A stretch of DNA of 64,000 bases from Candidatus Staskawiczbacteria bacterium RIFOXYD1_FULL_32_13 (GTDB lineage Bacteria; Patescibacteriota; Minisyncoccia; Minisyncoccales; Staskawiczbacteraceae). The number at the start of each line of letters is the position of its first letter. Position 1 is the stretch's first letter. The stretch is from the NCBI GenBank assembly GCA_001820485.1, contig MHPU01000039.1, forward strand, positions 29,134 to 93,133, in the 5' to 3' direction. The notes below the pieces were generated by a model. It did no database searches and was not told where the DNA came from. It saw nothing but the letters and a program-made list of their open reading frames with translations. This document shows positions 24,163 to 31,688 of this stretch, in pieces. The translations under genes were made by a program, and so were the position numbers.

Positions 24163-24444
24163 ATGTCTATTAACAAATTAAGAATTAAAAAGATAGAAAA
24201 GATTTTTAAGAATTTAGAACCCAAATATGTCTATTTTGCTGTTAGTGATGGAGTTAATCCACTTGATATTATTGAAACTAAAAATAGGAAAACAGAGAGA
24301 ATAATTAAAGGATCAAGTAAGGAGGGTCAGGAATTAGTTAAAAATTCTTTAGTGGAATATCCGGAAGTTCCGATACTTATTGTAAAAAGATGGCGAAAAA
24401 CAATAGAAAATTCTAAACCGAAAATAGATTATGATAAACATTAA
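24163..24444 (+). CDS. orphan protein, tandem paralogue A
   Basis: 93 residues: MSINKLRIKKIEKIFKNLEP, then KYVYFAVSDGVNPLDIIETK, a Ser/Lys segment, and LVEYPEVPILIVKRW followed by SKPK. The next gene has the same order of motifs. The pattern of a charged helix, a central beta region and a final VxYPxxPI/IxI strand suggests a small globular protein. It overlaps the paralogue by 14 bases. No known family is recognised. Confidence 0.55.
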   Translation: MSINKLRIKKIEKIFKNLEPKYVYFAVSDGVNPLDIIETKNRKTERIIKGSSKEGQELVKNSLVEYPEVPILIVKRWRKTIENSKPKIDYDKH

Positions 24445-24706
24445 AAACAGAATTAAAAAAATGGAAAGCATCTTGGAGGATCTTAGACCAAGATATGAAT
24501 TTTCATCTGTTCAGAGTGAGGACGAGCCGTGGACTATAAAAGAAGTTATCAATGGAGAATATGGAAGAACAATTAGTTCTGATAGTGAAGAAGGTAAGAA
24601 GCTTATAAAAGAAAATTTAGTTAAATATCCAAAAAATAATCCCATAATAATTTTAGATGATAGTAAATGGGAAAATCTAAAAAATAGCAAACCCAAACAA
24701 ATATGA
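24431..24706 (+). CDS. orphan protein, tandem paralogue B
   Basis: 91 residues: MINIKNRIKKMESILEDLRP, RYEFSSVQSEDEPWTIKEVI, then EEGKKLIKENLVKYPKNNPI and SKPK near the end. It aligns with paralogue A over its full length (RIKK.E.I...L.P.Y, EG..L.K..LV.YP...PI.I, KPK), so the two arose by tandem duplication and then diverged strongly. It overlaps the next gene in ATGA, so translation is coupled. Function unknown. Confidence 0.55.
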   Translation: MINIKNRIKKMESILEDLRPRYEFSSVQSEDEPWTIKEVINGEYGRTISSDSEEGKKLIKENLVKYPKNNPIIILDDSKWENLKNSKPKQI

Positions 24707-25083
24707 GAAAGAACAAAAACTCAAAACAATGTAGTTTTATAAAACCGAATGGTAAGCTCTGCGGTGCTTGGGCTATGGAGAATAGTGAGTTTTGCTTTAC
24801 ACATAATCCGGAAACAAAAGATTTAAGAAAAGAGGCAGTTATTAAGGGCGGAAAGGGAAATAAAAAAGAAACTCATAGTTTAGATTTGATTAGGGTTGAG
24901 AACTCAAAAGATGTTGTTGATTTAATTGTTAAAACAGTAAATGAATTGAGAACCGGACTGATTGATGTAAGAGTTGCGAATTGCACTTTTTATGGGAGTG
25001 GTCAGCTGATTAAAGCTTTAGAAACTTCTGATTTGGAAAAAAGGCTTGAAGAGATTGAGAAAATACTTGAAGAAAAAAAATAA
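24703..25083 (+). CDS. small zinc-binding protein, phage- or island-type
   Basis: 126 residues. The N-terminus KQCSFIKPNGKLCGAWAM...FCFTHNPE has Cys, Cys, Cys and His at spacing typical of a short zinc-finger module found in phage and mobile-element proteins (CxxxxxxGxxCxxxA...CxxH). The C-terminus (about 75-126) is helical and ends in a charged coil (LEKRLEEIEKILEEKK). It may bind DNA and oligomerise. In comparable loci such proteins precede recombinase or terminase genes; here two serine recombinases follow within 500 bases. Confidence 0.55.
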   Translation: MRKNKNSKQCSFIKPNGKLCGAWAMENSEFCFTHNPETKDLRKEAVIKGGKGNKKETHSLDLIRVENSKDVVDLIVKTVNELRTGLIDVRVANCTFYGSGQLIKALETSDLEKRLEEIEKILEEKK

Positions 25084-25102
25084 CAAAAATTGTTAATTGA
25101 AA

Positions 25103-25294
25103 ATGAATATAGAAGAAATCAAAGAAATTATGCAATCCCCAAAACCTATAACGAAAGGAATGAAAATAATTATTCAGTTGACTGATAAGTATGTTGATTT
25201 CGCTGATTTTATAAACGAAGTTATTGATTTTGAAGGTTCAAAAGTAAACCCAGAAATATATAAAAAATTAACAGGTAAACAAAAGCCCCCATAA
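25103..25294 (+). CDS. hypothetical protein, 63 aa
   Basis: 63 residues from MNIEEIKEIMQSP, acidic and helical, with MKIIIQLTDKYVDFADFINE in the middle. An in-frame TTG two codons earlier is a less likely start. No motif recognised. It is the last cargo gene before the recombinase leader region. Confidence 0.45.
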   Translation: MNIEEIKEIMQSPKPITKGMKIIIQLTDKYVDFADFINEVIDFEGSKVNPEIYKKLTGKQKPP

Positions 25295-25367
25295 AAAATA
25301 ATAGATTTGTAAAGGAGAAATCAGAAACAAATAAACGACCGCTTTGTTTACAAAGTAAAAGCAAAAC

Positions 25368-25397
25368 TTGACACGCACATTTATAATTTGTTATGAT
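25368..25397 (+). promoter_or_regulatory. promoter for the recombinase genes
   Basis: TTGACA at 25368-25373 and TATGAT at 25392-25397, spacer 18. It precedes a leader of about 130 bases with alternative stems and the two serine recombinase genes. Confidence 0.65.
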
Positions 25398-25403
25398 TAA
25401 GTT

Positions 25404-25513
25404 GTTAAGGTTAATCGGGTTTAGCGTGGGGAATTTTATTTATTAAAAATAGAATATCAACAGGGGCTGAAAGCCGGTTAACCTTAACAATTAACCCTTC
25501 GCTTTTCAGCCCC
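25404..25513 (+). promoter_or_regulatory. leader with mutually exclusive or pseudoknotted stems
   Basis: GTTAAGGTTAA (25404-25414) is perfectly complementary to TTAACCTTAAC (25478-25488). GGGGCTGAAA (25463-25472) is complementary to TTTCAGCCCC (25504-25513), which is followed by TTTTGG. The second pairing looks like a terminator; the first strand pair lies partly inside its loop, so a pseudoknot or a switch between forms is possible. The position between promoter and first recombinase suggests control of recombinase expression. Structures are seen; regulation is inferred. Confidence 0.55.
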
Positions 25514-25530
25514 TTTTGGTTTGTAAAAAT

Positions 25531-26079
25531 ATGCAAAACAATAAATGTGTTCTTTATACGAGAGTGTCAAAAAATGACGAAAGTCAAAATCCCGAAAATC
25601 AAAAAGAGCCGTTAAAGAATTTCGCTGGATTATTGGGATTAGAAATTGTTGGGGAATATGTTGATATGGCTTCGGGTGGAAATTCAAATAGACCAAAGTT
25701 TCAAGAAATGTTAAAAGACGCAAGGGAAAGAAAATTTGGCACAATTTTAGTTTGGAGTTTGGACAGATTTTCAAGAGAGGGGATTAGTAATACTTTGCAT
25801 TATTTAGAAGAGTTAAAAAGATCCGGAGTGGCTTTGAAGAGTTTGCAGGAGAGTTGGCTTGATACTTCAGATAATGGAATGGGGCAACTTTTAATAGCCA
25901 TATTCAGTTGGGTAGCAAAACAGGAAAGAGAAAGAATATCAGAAAGAACCAAAGCAGGGCTTGTGCGAGCAAAGGCAAATGGCAAATTATTAGGTCGTAG
26001 ATTTGGATCAAAAGATAAGGGTCGTAGAAAAAAGTCGGGCTACCTTTTAAGGTGGCAAAATAAAAAAGTTTTAATTTAA
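25531..26079 (+). CDS. small serine recombinase (resolvase/invertase type)
   Basis: 182 residues from MQNNKCVLYTRVS. The catalytic Ser13 is in YTRVSKNDESQNPENQ and the helix E motif is VWSLDRFSREG. The domain ends near 150, followed by GRRFGSKDKGRRKKSG and a short basic tail, which is shorter than a full resolvase helix-turn-helix. Serine recombinases break both DNA strands through a 5' phosphoserine link. It ends two bases before a second, larger recombinase of related sequence (both have DRFSREGI and ESWLDTS). The pair could act together or in opposite directions (integration and excision). An earlier TTG start would lie inside the leader hairpin and is rejected. Confidence 0.85.
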   Translation: MQNNKCVLYTRVSKNDESQNPENQKEPLKNFAGLLGLEIVGEYVDMASGGNSNRPKFQEMLKDARERKFGTILVWSLDRFSREGISNTLHYLEELKRSGVALKSLQESWLDTSDNGMGQLLIAIFSWVAKQERERISERTKAGLVRAKANGKLLGRRFGSKDKGRRKKSGYLLRWQNKKVLI

Positions 26080-26081
26080 TT

Positions 26082-27704
26082 ATGGAAACAATTAGTGGAA
26101 TTTATTTAAGGGTCAGCACAGAAGATCAACACCCGGAAAATCAAATAGCAGATTTAAAAAAACTTGCAGACGCTTTGCATTGCAAAGTATTTGAAACTTA
26201 TGTAGATAGGGAGTCCGGTCAATATTCGGACAGAAAAGAATTTCAAAGAATGATAAACGATGCAGAAGCGGGGAAATTCAAAATACTTTTTATATGGGCA
26301 TTAGATAGATTTTCAAGAGAAGGAATAAAGGCAACATTAACTCATATTGAGAGGTTAAAGGATGTTGGTGTTGCTATTAAATCATATCAGGAGTCTTGGC
26401 TTGATACCTCAAACGAAGGGATTTGGCAACTCTTGGTGGCTGTTATGTCTTGGGCGGCGAAAGAAGAACTTAAAAGATTTAAAGAACGATCAATGGCTGG
26501 AAAGAGAACAATGTTGAACGCAGGTAGGCTTATCGGTTGCACTCCGCCATATGGTAGGAAATATATCAAAAGAGATAGAGAAAAAGGAGTTGACGGTCGT
26601 TTTGAACGAAATGAAGCAGAAATTGAAATTATCAACAAAATTTATAAATGGTATTTAGAATTAGAAAGCATTTTTTTGGTAGCCAAAAGATTATACGATA
26701 TGGGAATTAAAGCAAGGAATGGAAAGTTTTTTCACGCTTCAACGGTTAGGAAAATTTTAACAAGCGAAAGTAATATAGGTAATTTTTATTATGGGAAAAG
26801 TCGTGCTTGCGAAGCAAAATATCATATTCATAAGGTTAGGAAATATAAATTATCCGGAAGGAAAAAGAACCCAAAATCGGAATATAAATTGATAAAAATT
26901 GAGCCAATTATTGACGAGGCTATATTTCGGGAAGTGCAAAATGTAATTAAAAAAAGAGGAAGAAAAGATATGAGAATAAGACAATCTAAATATGAATTTT
27001 TATGTCAGGGTTTGGTAAGGTGTATTTATTGTGGGAGAATTTATGGAACTAAAATTCAAAATAAGCACTATCAACTTTATGCTTGTCCTCAAAGGCGATT
27101 TTCTAATTTTAATGATCCGTTTTGTAAGGCAAGGTCAATATCAAGTAGGAAATTAGATGGCGAGGTTTGGAATTATGTGAAAGGTTTGATTGAAAATGAG
27201 AAACTAATAAAGGAAAAGATAAAATTTTCAAAAGACCGTCGAGAAAAAGATAAGGTAAGCAATCAAAAGAGGTGCGATATATTGATAAACGAAAAGAGTT
27301 TAATTAAAAATAAAAAAAATAAGTTATTTGAATTATATTCTGAAACACAAATATCAGAAGCGACAAAACAAGATATTAAAAATAAATTGAAAGATTTTGA
27401 GGATAGGGAAGCGAGTTTAGATAATCAAATATTGGAAAATAAAAAGAAAATGACAGATTTCTATAATATGGAAGTTTTAGAAACAGAAATTGAGAGAATA
27501 TGCAATATATATCGTGGTAAACTTAATAATCCGGATTTTGAACTAAAGAGATATATTACAAGAAGGTGGGTTGAAGAAATAAATATTTTAAAGGATGGAT
27601 CTGTTGTTATAAAAATGAAAGTCCCGTTTGAATTGCCTGATAACATTATAAAAGGCGAGCAGAACATTCACTGCATAAGGAGAGCAAGAAAGGATAATTT
27701 ATAA
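26082..27704 (+). CDS. large serine recombinase, likely island integrase
   Basis: 540 residues. Catalytic Ser12 is in YLRVSTEDQHPENQ; DRFSREG is near 83. Residues about 165-290 form the recombinase domain (NEAEIEIINKIYKWYLELES...TVRKILTSESNIGNFYYG), and a zinc ribbon with RCIYCGRIYG...YACPQRR follows at about 310-345, then a coiled coil (about 380-470) typical of large serine integrases. Such enzymes integrate phages and islands at short att sites without host factors. The gene is last in the island, ending about 100 bases before tRNA-Trp. I looked for repeated att-like sequences at both ends and did not find a convincing pair. Confidence 0.9.
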   Translation: METISGIYLRVSTEDQHPENQIADLKKLADALHCKVFETYVDRESGQYSDRKEFQRMINDAEAGKFKILFIWALDRFSREGIKATLTHIERLKDVGVAIKSYQESWLDTSNEGIWQLLVAVMSWAAKEELKRFKERSMAGKRTMLNAGRLIGCTPPYGRKYIKRDREKGVDGRFERNEAEIEIINKIYKWYLELESIFLVAKRLYDMGIKARNGKFFHASTVRKILTSESNIGNFYYGKSRACEAKYHIHKVRKYKLSGRKKNPKSEYKLIKIEPIIDEAIFREVQNVIKKRGRKDMRIRQSKYEFLCQGLVRCIYCGRIYGTKIQNKHYQLYACPQRRFSNFNDPFCKARSISSRKLDGEVWNYVKGLIENEKLIKEKIKFSKDRREKDKVSNQKRCDILINEKSLIKNKKNKLFELYSETQISEATKQDIKNKLKDFEDREASLDNQILENKKKMTDFYNMEVLETEIERICNIYRGKLNNPDFELKRYITRRWVEEINILKDGSVVIKMKVPFELPDNIIKGEQNIHCIRRARKDNL

Positions 27705-27720
27705 TAATTATTGTGTGGTA

Positions 27721-27758
27721 AAACACTTCTATACATCTATGCGTAGAAGTGTTTTTGT
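27721..27758 (+). terminator. terminator after the large recombinase
   Basis: ACACTTCTA and TAGAAGTGT pair around a short loop and are followed by TTTTGTTTTT. It marks the right side of the island. Confidence 0.85.
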
Positions 27759-27766
27759 TTTTAAGA

Positions 27767-27795
27767 TTGAAAAATTAAAAATTTTGTGTTATATT
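27767..27795 (+). promoter_or_regulatory. promoter of tRNA-Trp
   Basis: TTGAAA (27767-27772) and TATATT (27790-27795) with a 17-base spacer, 14 bases before the tRNA. Confidence 0.65.
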
Positions 27796-27809
27796 TTAAT
27801 TAAGAAACG

Positions 27810-27880
27810 GGGGACTTAGTTTAGTGGTAAAATGACTGTCTCCAAAACAGTAGATAGGGGTTCGATTCCCTTAGTCCCCG
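27810..27880 (+). tRNA. trnW: tRNA-Trp (anticodon CCA)
   Basis: Acceptor arms GGGGACT and AGTCCCC pair. The anticodon stem ACTGT/ACAGT holds loop CTCCAAA with CCA at 27842-27844. The T arm has GGGGTTCGATTCCC. Discriminator G. CCA end not encoded. It is the first core feature to the right of the island. Confidence 0.95.
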
Positions 27881-27893
27881 CTAATTTTATAAA

Positions 27894-28214
27894 ATGTTAA
27901 GTAAAAATGAAAAGAGTCCCAATTTACCGATTAATGATTTGATTCTGTATTGCATACATTCAATAGTTTCAAATAATGAAGAGTGTAGTTTTGATAGATT
28001 GCTAAAAGAATGTTTTACATTATTTCCAGAATCAATAGAATTTCAAAGATATCCAATTTGGCCAGATTCAAGAAAATTAGATAGGCCATTAAGATTTTTA
28101 AGAAATCAGCGCTTAATAATTGGAGAGCCAAAAACCTTTTTTATACTAACTTTAGAGGGAAAGAAAAAGGCAATTGAATTAAGTAGATTATTAAAACAAG
28201 GAAAACTATTATAA
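27894..28214 (+). CDS. hypothetical protein, possible winged helix
   Basis: 106 residues. The order of helices with DRLLKECFTLFPESIEF, then RPLRFLRNQRLIIGEP and a beta pair FFILTLEGKKKAIEL is reminiscent of winged-helix folds, but no family is recognised. The stop and the next start overlap in TAATG, so translation is probably coupled to mltG. It begins 13 bases after tRNA-Trp, which would make it part of the tRNA transcript. Confidence 0.5.
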   Translation: MLSKNEKSPNLPINDLILYCIHSIVSNNEECSFDRLLKECFTLFPESIEFQRYPIWPDSRKLDRPLRFLRNQRLIIGEPKTFFILTLEGKKKAIELSRLLKQGKLL

Positions 28215-29215
28215 TGAATAAAATTTCTAAAATATTTTATGGATTATTGTTTGTAATATTTTTTGCAGTGATTTTGTTTTGGTATGAAATTTATATTCCA
28301 AATGATTTATTTACAGGAAAAATAATAAATTATAAAGCGGAAAGGGGCCTTGGGGATGATGAGATTGCTGTTGAATTGCAAAAGCAAGATATTATAAAAA
28401 GTAATTTATTTTTTAGATTTTATGTTATCTTCTCAGGGAATCATGGTAAAATTCAAGCAGGAAATTATGTTTTAGGTTCTAATATGTCTGTAGCCCAAAT
28501 TGTAGAGAAATTTGTTTTAGGAGATGTTATTAAAGATGAAATTACAATTATTGAGGGGTGGAATTTAAATGACATCCAAAATTATTTATTCGAGAAGAAA
28601 GTTTGCAATAAAGAAGATTTCCTAGAAATTGTTGCGAGAGATTTTAGTAATGAATTTATATTTTTAGAGGATAAGCCAAAAAATGTAGATTTAGAAGGAT
28701 ATATTTTCCCAGATACTTATGAAATATTAACTGGCGAAAGTTGTGAACAAATTATTAAAAAAACTTTAGTAAATTTTGGAAAAAAATTAGATTATAAATT
28801 ACAAGAAGAAATAATAAAACAAAAAAGAAATATTTTTGATGTAGTTGTTTTAGCTTCTATAATAGAAAAAGAAGTAATAACTATTGAAGATAAAAAAATA
28901 GTAGCTGGGATTTTAAATAATAGACTTGAGAGTGGTATGCCCTTGCAGGTTGATTCTACAATAAATTATATTACAGGTAAAAATCATCCAGGGGCCTTAA
29001 TTATAGATACAAAAATAGATTCGCCATATAATACTTACAAATATGCAGGTTTGCCTTTGGGCCCTATTTCAAACCCTGGCCTTGATTCAATAAAAGCTGT
29101 TATTTATCCTACAGAAAGTAATTATTTTTATTATTTGTCTACAAAAGATGGCAAAACAATTTTTAGCAAAACATTAGATGAACATAACATTGCTCGCGCA
29201 AAGTATTTAAGATAA
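28214..29215 (+). CDS. mltG: endolytic murein transglycosylase MltG
   Basis: 333 residues. One membrane helix at about 6-25, then a LysM-like part (YKAERGLGDDEIAVELQKQ) and the YceG catalytic domain: VVVLASIIEKEV with the catalytic Glu near 217, IVAGILNNRLESGMPLQVDSTINY and YNTYKYAGLPLGPISNPG. The end EHNIARAKYLR is also typical. MltG cuts nascent glycan strands at the outer face of the membrane and sets chain length. Length is normal. It forms a short operon with the small gene upstream and a membrane protein downstream. Confidence 0.93.
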   Translation: MNKISKIFYGLLFVIFFAVILFWYEIYIPNDLFTGKIINYKAERGLGDDEIAVELQKQDIIKSNLFFRFYVIFSGNHGKIQAGNYVLGSNMSVAQIVEKFVLGDVIKDEITIIEGWNLNDIQNYLFEKKVCNKEDFLEIVARDFSNEFIFLEDKPKNVDLEGYIFPDTYEILTGESCEQIIKKTLVNFGKKLDYKLQEEIIKQKRNIFDVVVLASIIEKEVITIEDKKIVAGILNNRLESGMPLQVDSTINYITGKNHPGALIIDTKIDSPYNTYKYAGLPLGPISNPGLDSIKAVIYPTESNYFYYLSTKDGKTIFSKTLDEHNIARAKYLR

Positions 29216-29219
29216 AAAA

Positions 29220-29525
29220 ATGATTCTAAATTTAACTTCAGATTCAATTTTTTTAATATTTGGTTTTCTGGGATATGTTATTGGAAGATGGGGAGATAAT
29301 CATTTAAATTTTTTGATGAGAGATCCTTGGTGGACGCCTCATCATTGGATATATGGGTTTTTACTAATGATTATTAGTTTCTATTTTTTTCATGAATTTT
29401 GGTTGCAAATATTTTCTTTTGGGCTTGGATTATTTGTAAGTGATTTAAAAGATTTTTTACATTTTAGAATTTTAGGTTCTGATAAGAAAATTAAGGAAAA
29501 TGTTAAATTTTGGCACATTGATTAA
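29220..29525 (+). CDS. small membrane protein, unknown
   Basis: 101 residues with three hydrophobic stretches (about 10-24, 43-60 and 64-80). The loop DPWWTPHHWIYG is rich in Trp and His, a combination that can bind metal or lipid head groups. It ends with FWHID. It is four bases after mltG and precedes a bidirectional terminator. No family recognised. Confidence 0.5.
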   Translation: MILNLTSDSIFLIFGFLGYVIGRWGDNHLNFLMRDPWWTPHHWIYGFLLMIISFYFFHEFWLQIFSFGLGLFVSDLKDFLHFRILGSDKKIKENVKFWHID

Positions 29526-29553
29526 AAAATAATTATGATTATTATATAACATA

Positions 29554-29586
29554 AACAAAAAGCACTTAATTGGTGCTTTTTTGATT
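29554..29586. terminator. bidirectional terminator between convergent genes
   Basis: AAAAAGCAC and GTGCTTTTTT pair around a short loop; A and T runs on either side let it serve both the mltG operon and the reverse-strand regulator. Confidence 0.85.
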
Positions 29587-29596
29587 TTCTAAATAT

Positions 29597-30400
29597 TTAA
29601 ACTGTTTTTAAAAATTCGCTAGAATATTTTGATGGAAGTTTTATTGGTTTTGATATTTTCCAGATTTGCTCAAACTGTACTCTAATTAAATCAGAAAACT
29701 CTTGGCTATGGATAAGAAATCCAAAACCTTCATTTTTTGAAGAAACAAAAGCTACTTTGTCTGCATAAAGCCAATAGCCCATATTCCAGGTCATACTTCT
29801 TGGAGCTAGTCGTAATTTTCTTTTGTGTTTTTTGCCAACCCCTAAAAATGTATTTATTTTTGCATCAATCACATTGTCGTTTGGCCAGATGGCTTTAACT
29901 GAAATGTTTTGCCTGATTCTTCTACGATTTAAATCTTCATGATATTCTTTACCTAGAATTTTTACCATTTCACTAATTGGCCACATAGATAACGATTCAA
30001 TATCTTTATACCAAAGCATATCTTTAAGGACTTGCTTGATTCCTGTTGTGCCAGAATAAAACTTAATTTTTGGTTCTAGTGCTTTAATATTTAGATTTAA
30101 AGTTGGAAGAATATCAGTAATCATTTTATCTTTTTTCTTTAAATCATCTATTTTTGTATGTATCAAATGTTGCAGGTTTTTTACATCATCGGCACCAAAT
30201 AATTTTTTGTTATCTTCTATCTTTTCCGTTACAAGGCCACTATCAATTAATAATCTTAAATTATCATAAATAGTTGGTCTTGGCATATTTAGGTTTTCTG
30301 CTAATTGGCGAGCAGAGGAATAGCCAGTTTCTAAAAGTCTGGTATATATTCTTATACAATTATCTGAAAAGCCGATTTCTTTTAATATTGAGTTAATCAT
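29597..30400 (-). CDS. TrmB-family transcriptional regulator
   Basis: 267 residues. The N-terminal 70 residues are a winged helix of the TrmB type: NCIRIYTRLLETGYSSARQL, AENLNMPRPTIYDNLRLLID with the recognition helix PRPTIYDNL. A helical linker (about 80-110) and a C-terminal PLD-like effector region (KIKFYSGTTGIKQVLKDML) follow. TrmB regulators often bind sugars and control transport genes, mostly in archaea and some bacteria; they are common in Patescibacteria too. It is divergent from the ABC importer genes and may control them, with a transposon-like palindrome lying in the shared upstream region. Confidence 0.8.
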   Translation of the reverse strand: MINSILKEIGFSDNCIRIYTRLLETGYSSARQLAENLNMPRPTIYDNLRLLIDSGLVTEKIEDNKKLFGADDVKNLQHLIHTKIDDLKKKDKMITDILPTLNLNIKALEPKIKFYSGTTGIKQVLKDMLWYKDIESLSMWPISEMVKILGKEYHEDLNRRRIRQNISVKAIWPNDNVIDAKINTFLGVGKKHKRKLRLAPRSMTWNMGYWLYADKVAFVSSKNEGFGFLIHSQEFSDLIRVQFEQIWKISKPIKLPSKYSSEFLKTV

Positions 30401-30506
30401 AAAATTTTAATTCATTTGTTATTATATTTGTCGCTTGGCGACGACATATTTACAATTTAATAATACATCATATATAATAAAAAAGCAAGAGATAATAATT
30501 AACTGT

Positions 30507-30666
30507 TAGACCTGTTGCTAAATAAGACTCGTGCCTAAATTTGAAATTTTGACTGCAAATTTATAAAAATTCGTCGGCTTGCCTAAAGGCAAACTTTCTC
30601 ATTTTTCTAAATTTTCGTACAAAATTTCTGCATTTCGCTTACTCGTCTTATCTAACAACAGGTCTA
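30507..30666. mobile_element. MITE-like element with TA ends
   Basis: About 158 bases bounded by TA on both sides. The ends are inverted repeats: GACCTGTTGCTAAATAAGAC on the left and, read in reverse complement from the right, GACCTGTTGTTAGATAAGAC (18 of 20 identical). The inside is AT-rich and non-coding on reading; an open frame runs through it but begins inside the repeat. The TA target and ends of this type fit the IS630/Tc1-mariner class without its transposase. It sits just before the substrate-binding protein gene. Confidence 0.7.
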
Positions 30667-30677
30667 TTTATAAAATT

Positions 30678-31682
30678 ATGCAAAATAAAAATATTTGGAT
30701 TGTGATTGGTATTATCATCATTTTTATTATTACGGCGCTTTTCATGTTTCAAAAACCAGAACAAACTGGCCTGCAACATGTAACTGTTGGTATACAAACT
30801 GGACCTGCCAATGCTTTGGTGATGGTTGCTAAAGATAAAGGATTTTTTGAAAAACAAGGTTTAAATGTTGAGCTAAAAGAATTTGCCGCAGGCAAAGATG
30901 CCTTGATTGCATTTTTAGGTGGTTCACTTGATTTTTCTATTTCTGGTGATGTTCCAGTAACGCTTTCAACTTTGGCTGGTAATAAATTTGTTGTGCCTGC
31001 ACAGGTTGTTGGTAAAACTAAAAATGAGGTTCGTGTTGTTGCAAGAAATGAGAATACCTTGGATACTGCTGATAAATTCTTTAAAGCCAAAAAACGTAAA
31101 CTTTCAACATCTATTGGCGGTGGACCAGAATTTTTTACTTACGAGTTTTTAAATAAGCTTGGTATTACTAAAGATCAAGTTGAAATAATTGCTCAAAAGC
31201 CTGGTGATATGCCCGCTGCACTTATTAGTGGAAGCGTTGATGCAATAGCCATTTTTGATCCTTTTGCTTTTATTGCGGAGAAACAGCTAGGCGATAAAGC
31301 AATTACTTTTACTGATGAAAGCCTATATTCTGAGTTATATGTTATTGAGGCAAAAGAGTCTGTAAAACAAGACTTTACGACTCTTGAAAAACTTTTGAAT
31401 GGATTAATTGAAGCAGAAAAATTTACTAAAGATAATCCAGAAGAAGCAAAAATTATAGTTATAAAATATACCAAACTTGATAAAGAAACAATTGATGGAA
31501 TTTGGAACAGTTTTGATTTCCGTATTGCATTAACGCCACAACTTTTAGAATATTTAAATAGAGAGGCACAATGGGCAATAGATACTGCAAAAGTAACAAA
31601 GGAAACTGTAATACCAAATTTCCGCGATATAATTTTTGACATCCCATTAAAGAAAATTTCTCCTTCTGCTGTTGAAATATAA
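30678..31682 (+). CDS. ABC transporter substrate-binding lipoprotein-like protein (NitT/TauT type)
   Basis: 334 residues from MQNKNIWIVIGIIIIFI; an upstream in-frame start would lie within the transposon-like element and is rejected. A membrane anchor at 5-21 is followed by an NMT1/SsuA-like binding protein: VTVGIQTGPANALVMVAKDKGFFEKQGLNVEL, AAGKDALIAFLGGSLDFSISGDVP and ALISGSVDAIAIFDPFAF. Family members bind aliphatic sulfonates, taurine, nitrate, thiamine precursors or similar small molecules. No lipobox Cys is visible, so anchoring is by the N-terminal helix. It is first in an operon with permease and ATPase. Confidence 0.88.
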   Translation: MQNKNIWIVIGIIIIFIITALFMFQKPEQTGLQHVTVGIQTGPANALVMVAKDKGFFEKQGLNVELKEFAAGKDALIAFLGGSLDFSISGDVPVTLSTLAGNKFVVPAQVVGKTKNEVRVVARNENTLDTADKFFKAKKRKLSTSIGGGPEFFTYEFLNKLGITKDQVEIIAQKPGDMPAALISGSVDAIAIFDPFAFIAEKQLGDKAITFTDESLYSELYVIEAKESVKQDFTTLEKLLNGLIEAEKFTKDNPEEAKIIVIKYTKLDKETIDGIWNSFDFRIALTPQLLEYLNREAQWAIDTAKVTKETVIPNFRDIIFDIPLKKISPSAVEI

Positions 31683-31688
31683 TTATAC

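Noticed and set aside
27700..27890. att direct repeat using the end of tRNA-Trp
   Set aside because: I found no matching copy of the tRNA-Trp end near 6650-6790; large serine recombinases often use short cores that cannot be seen by eye.
30579..30677. Longer start of the ABC binding protein
   Set aside because: The extra codons are the right half of a transposon-like inverted repeat, and the membrane anchor begins only after them.
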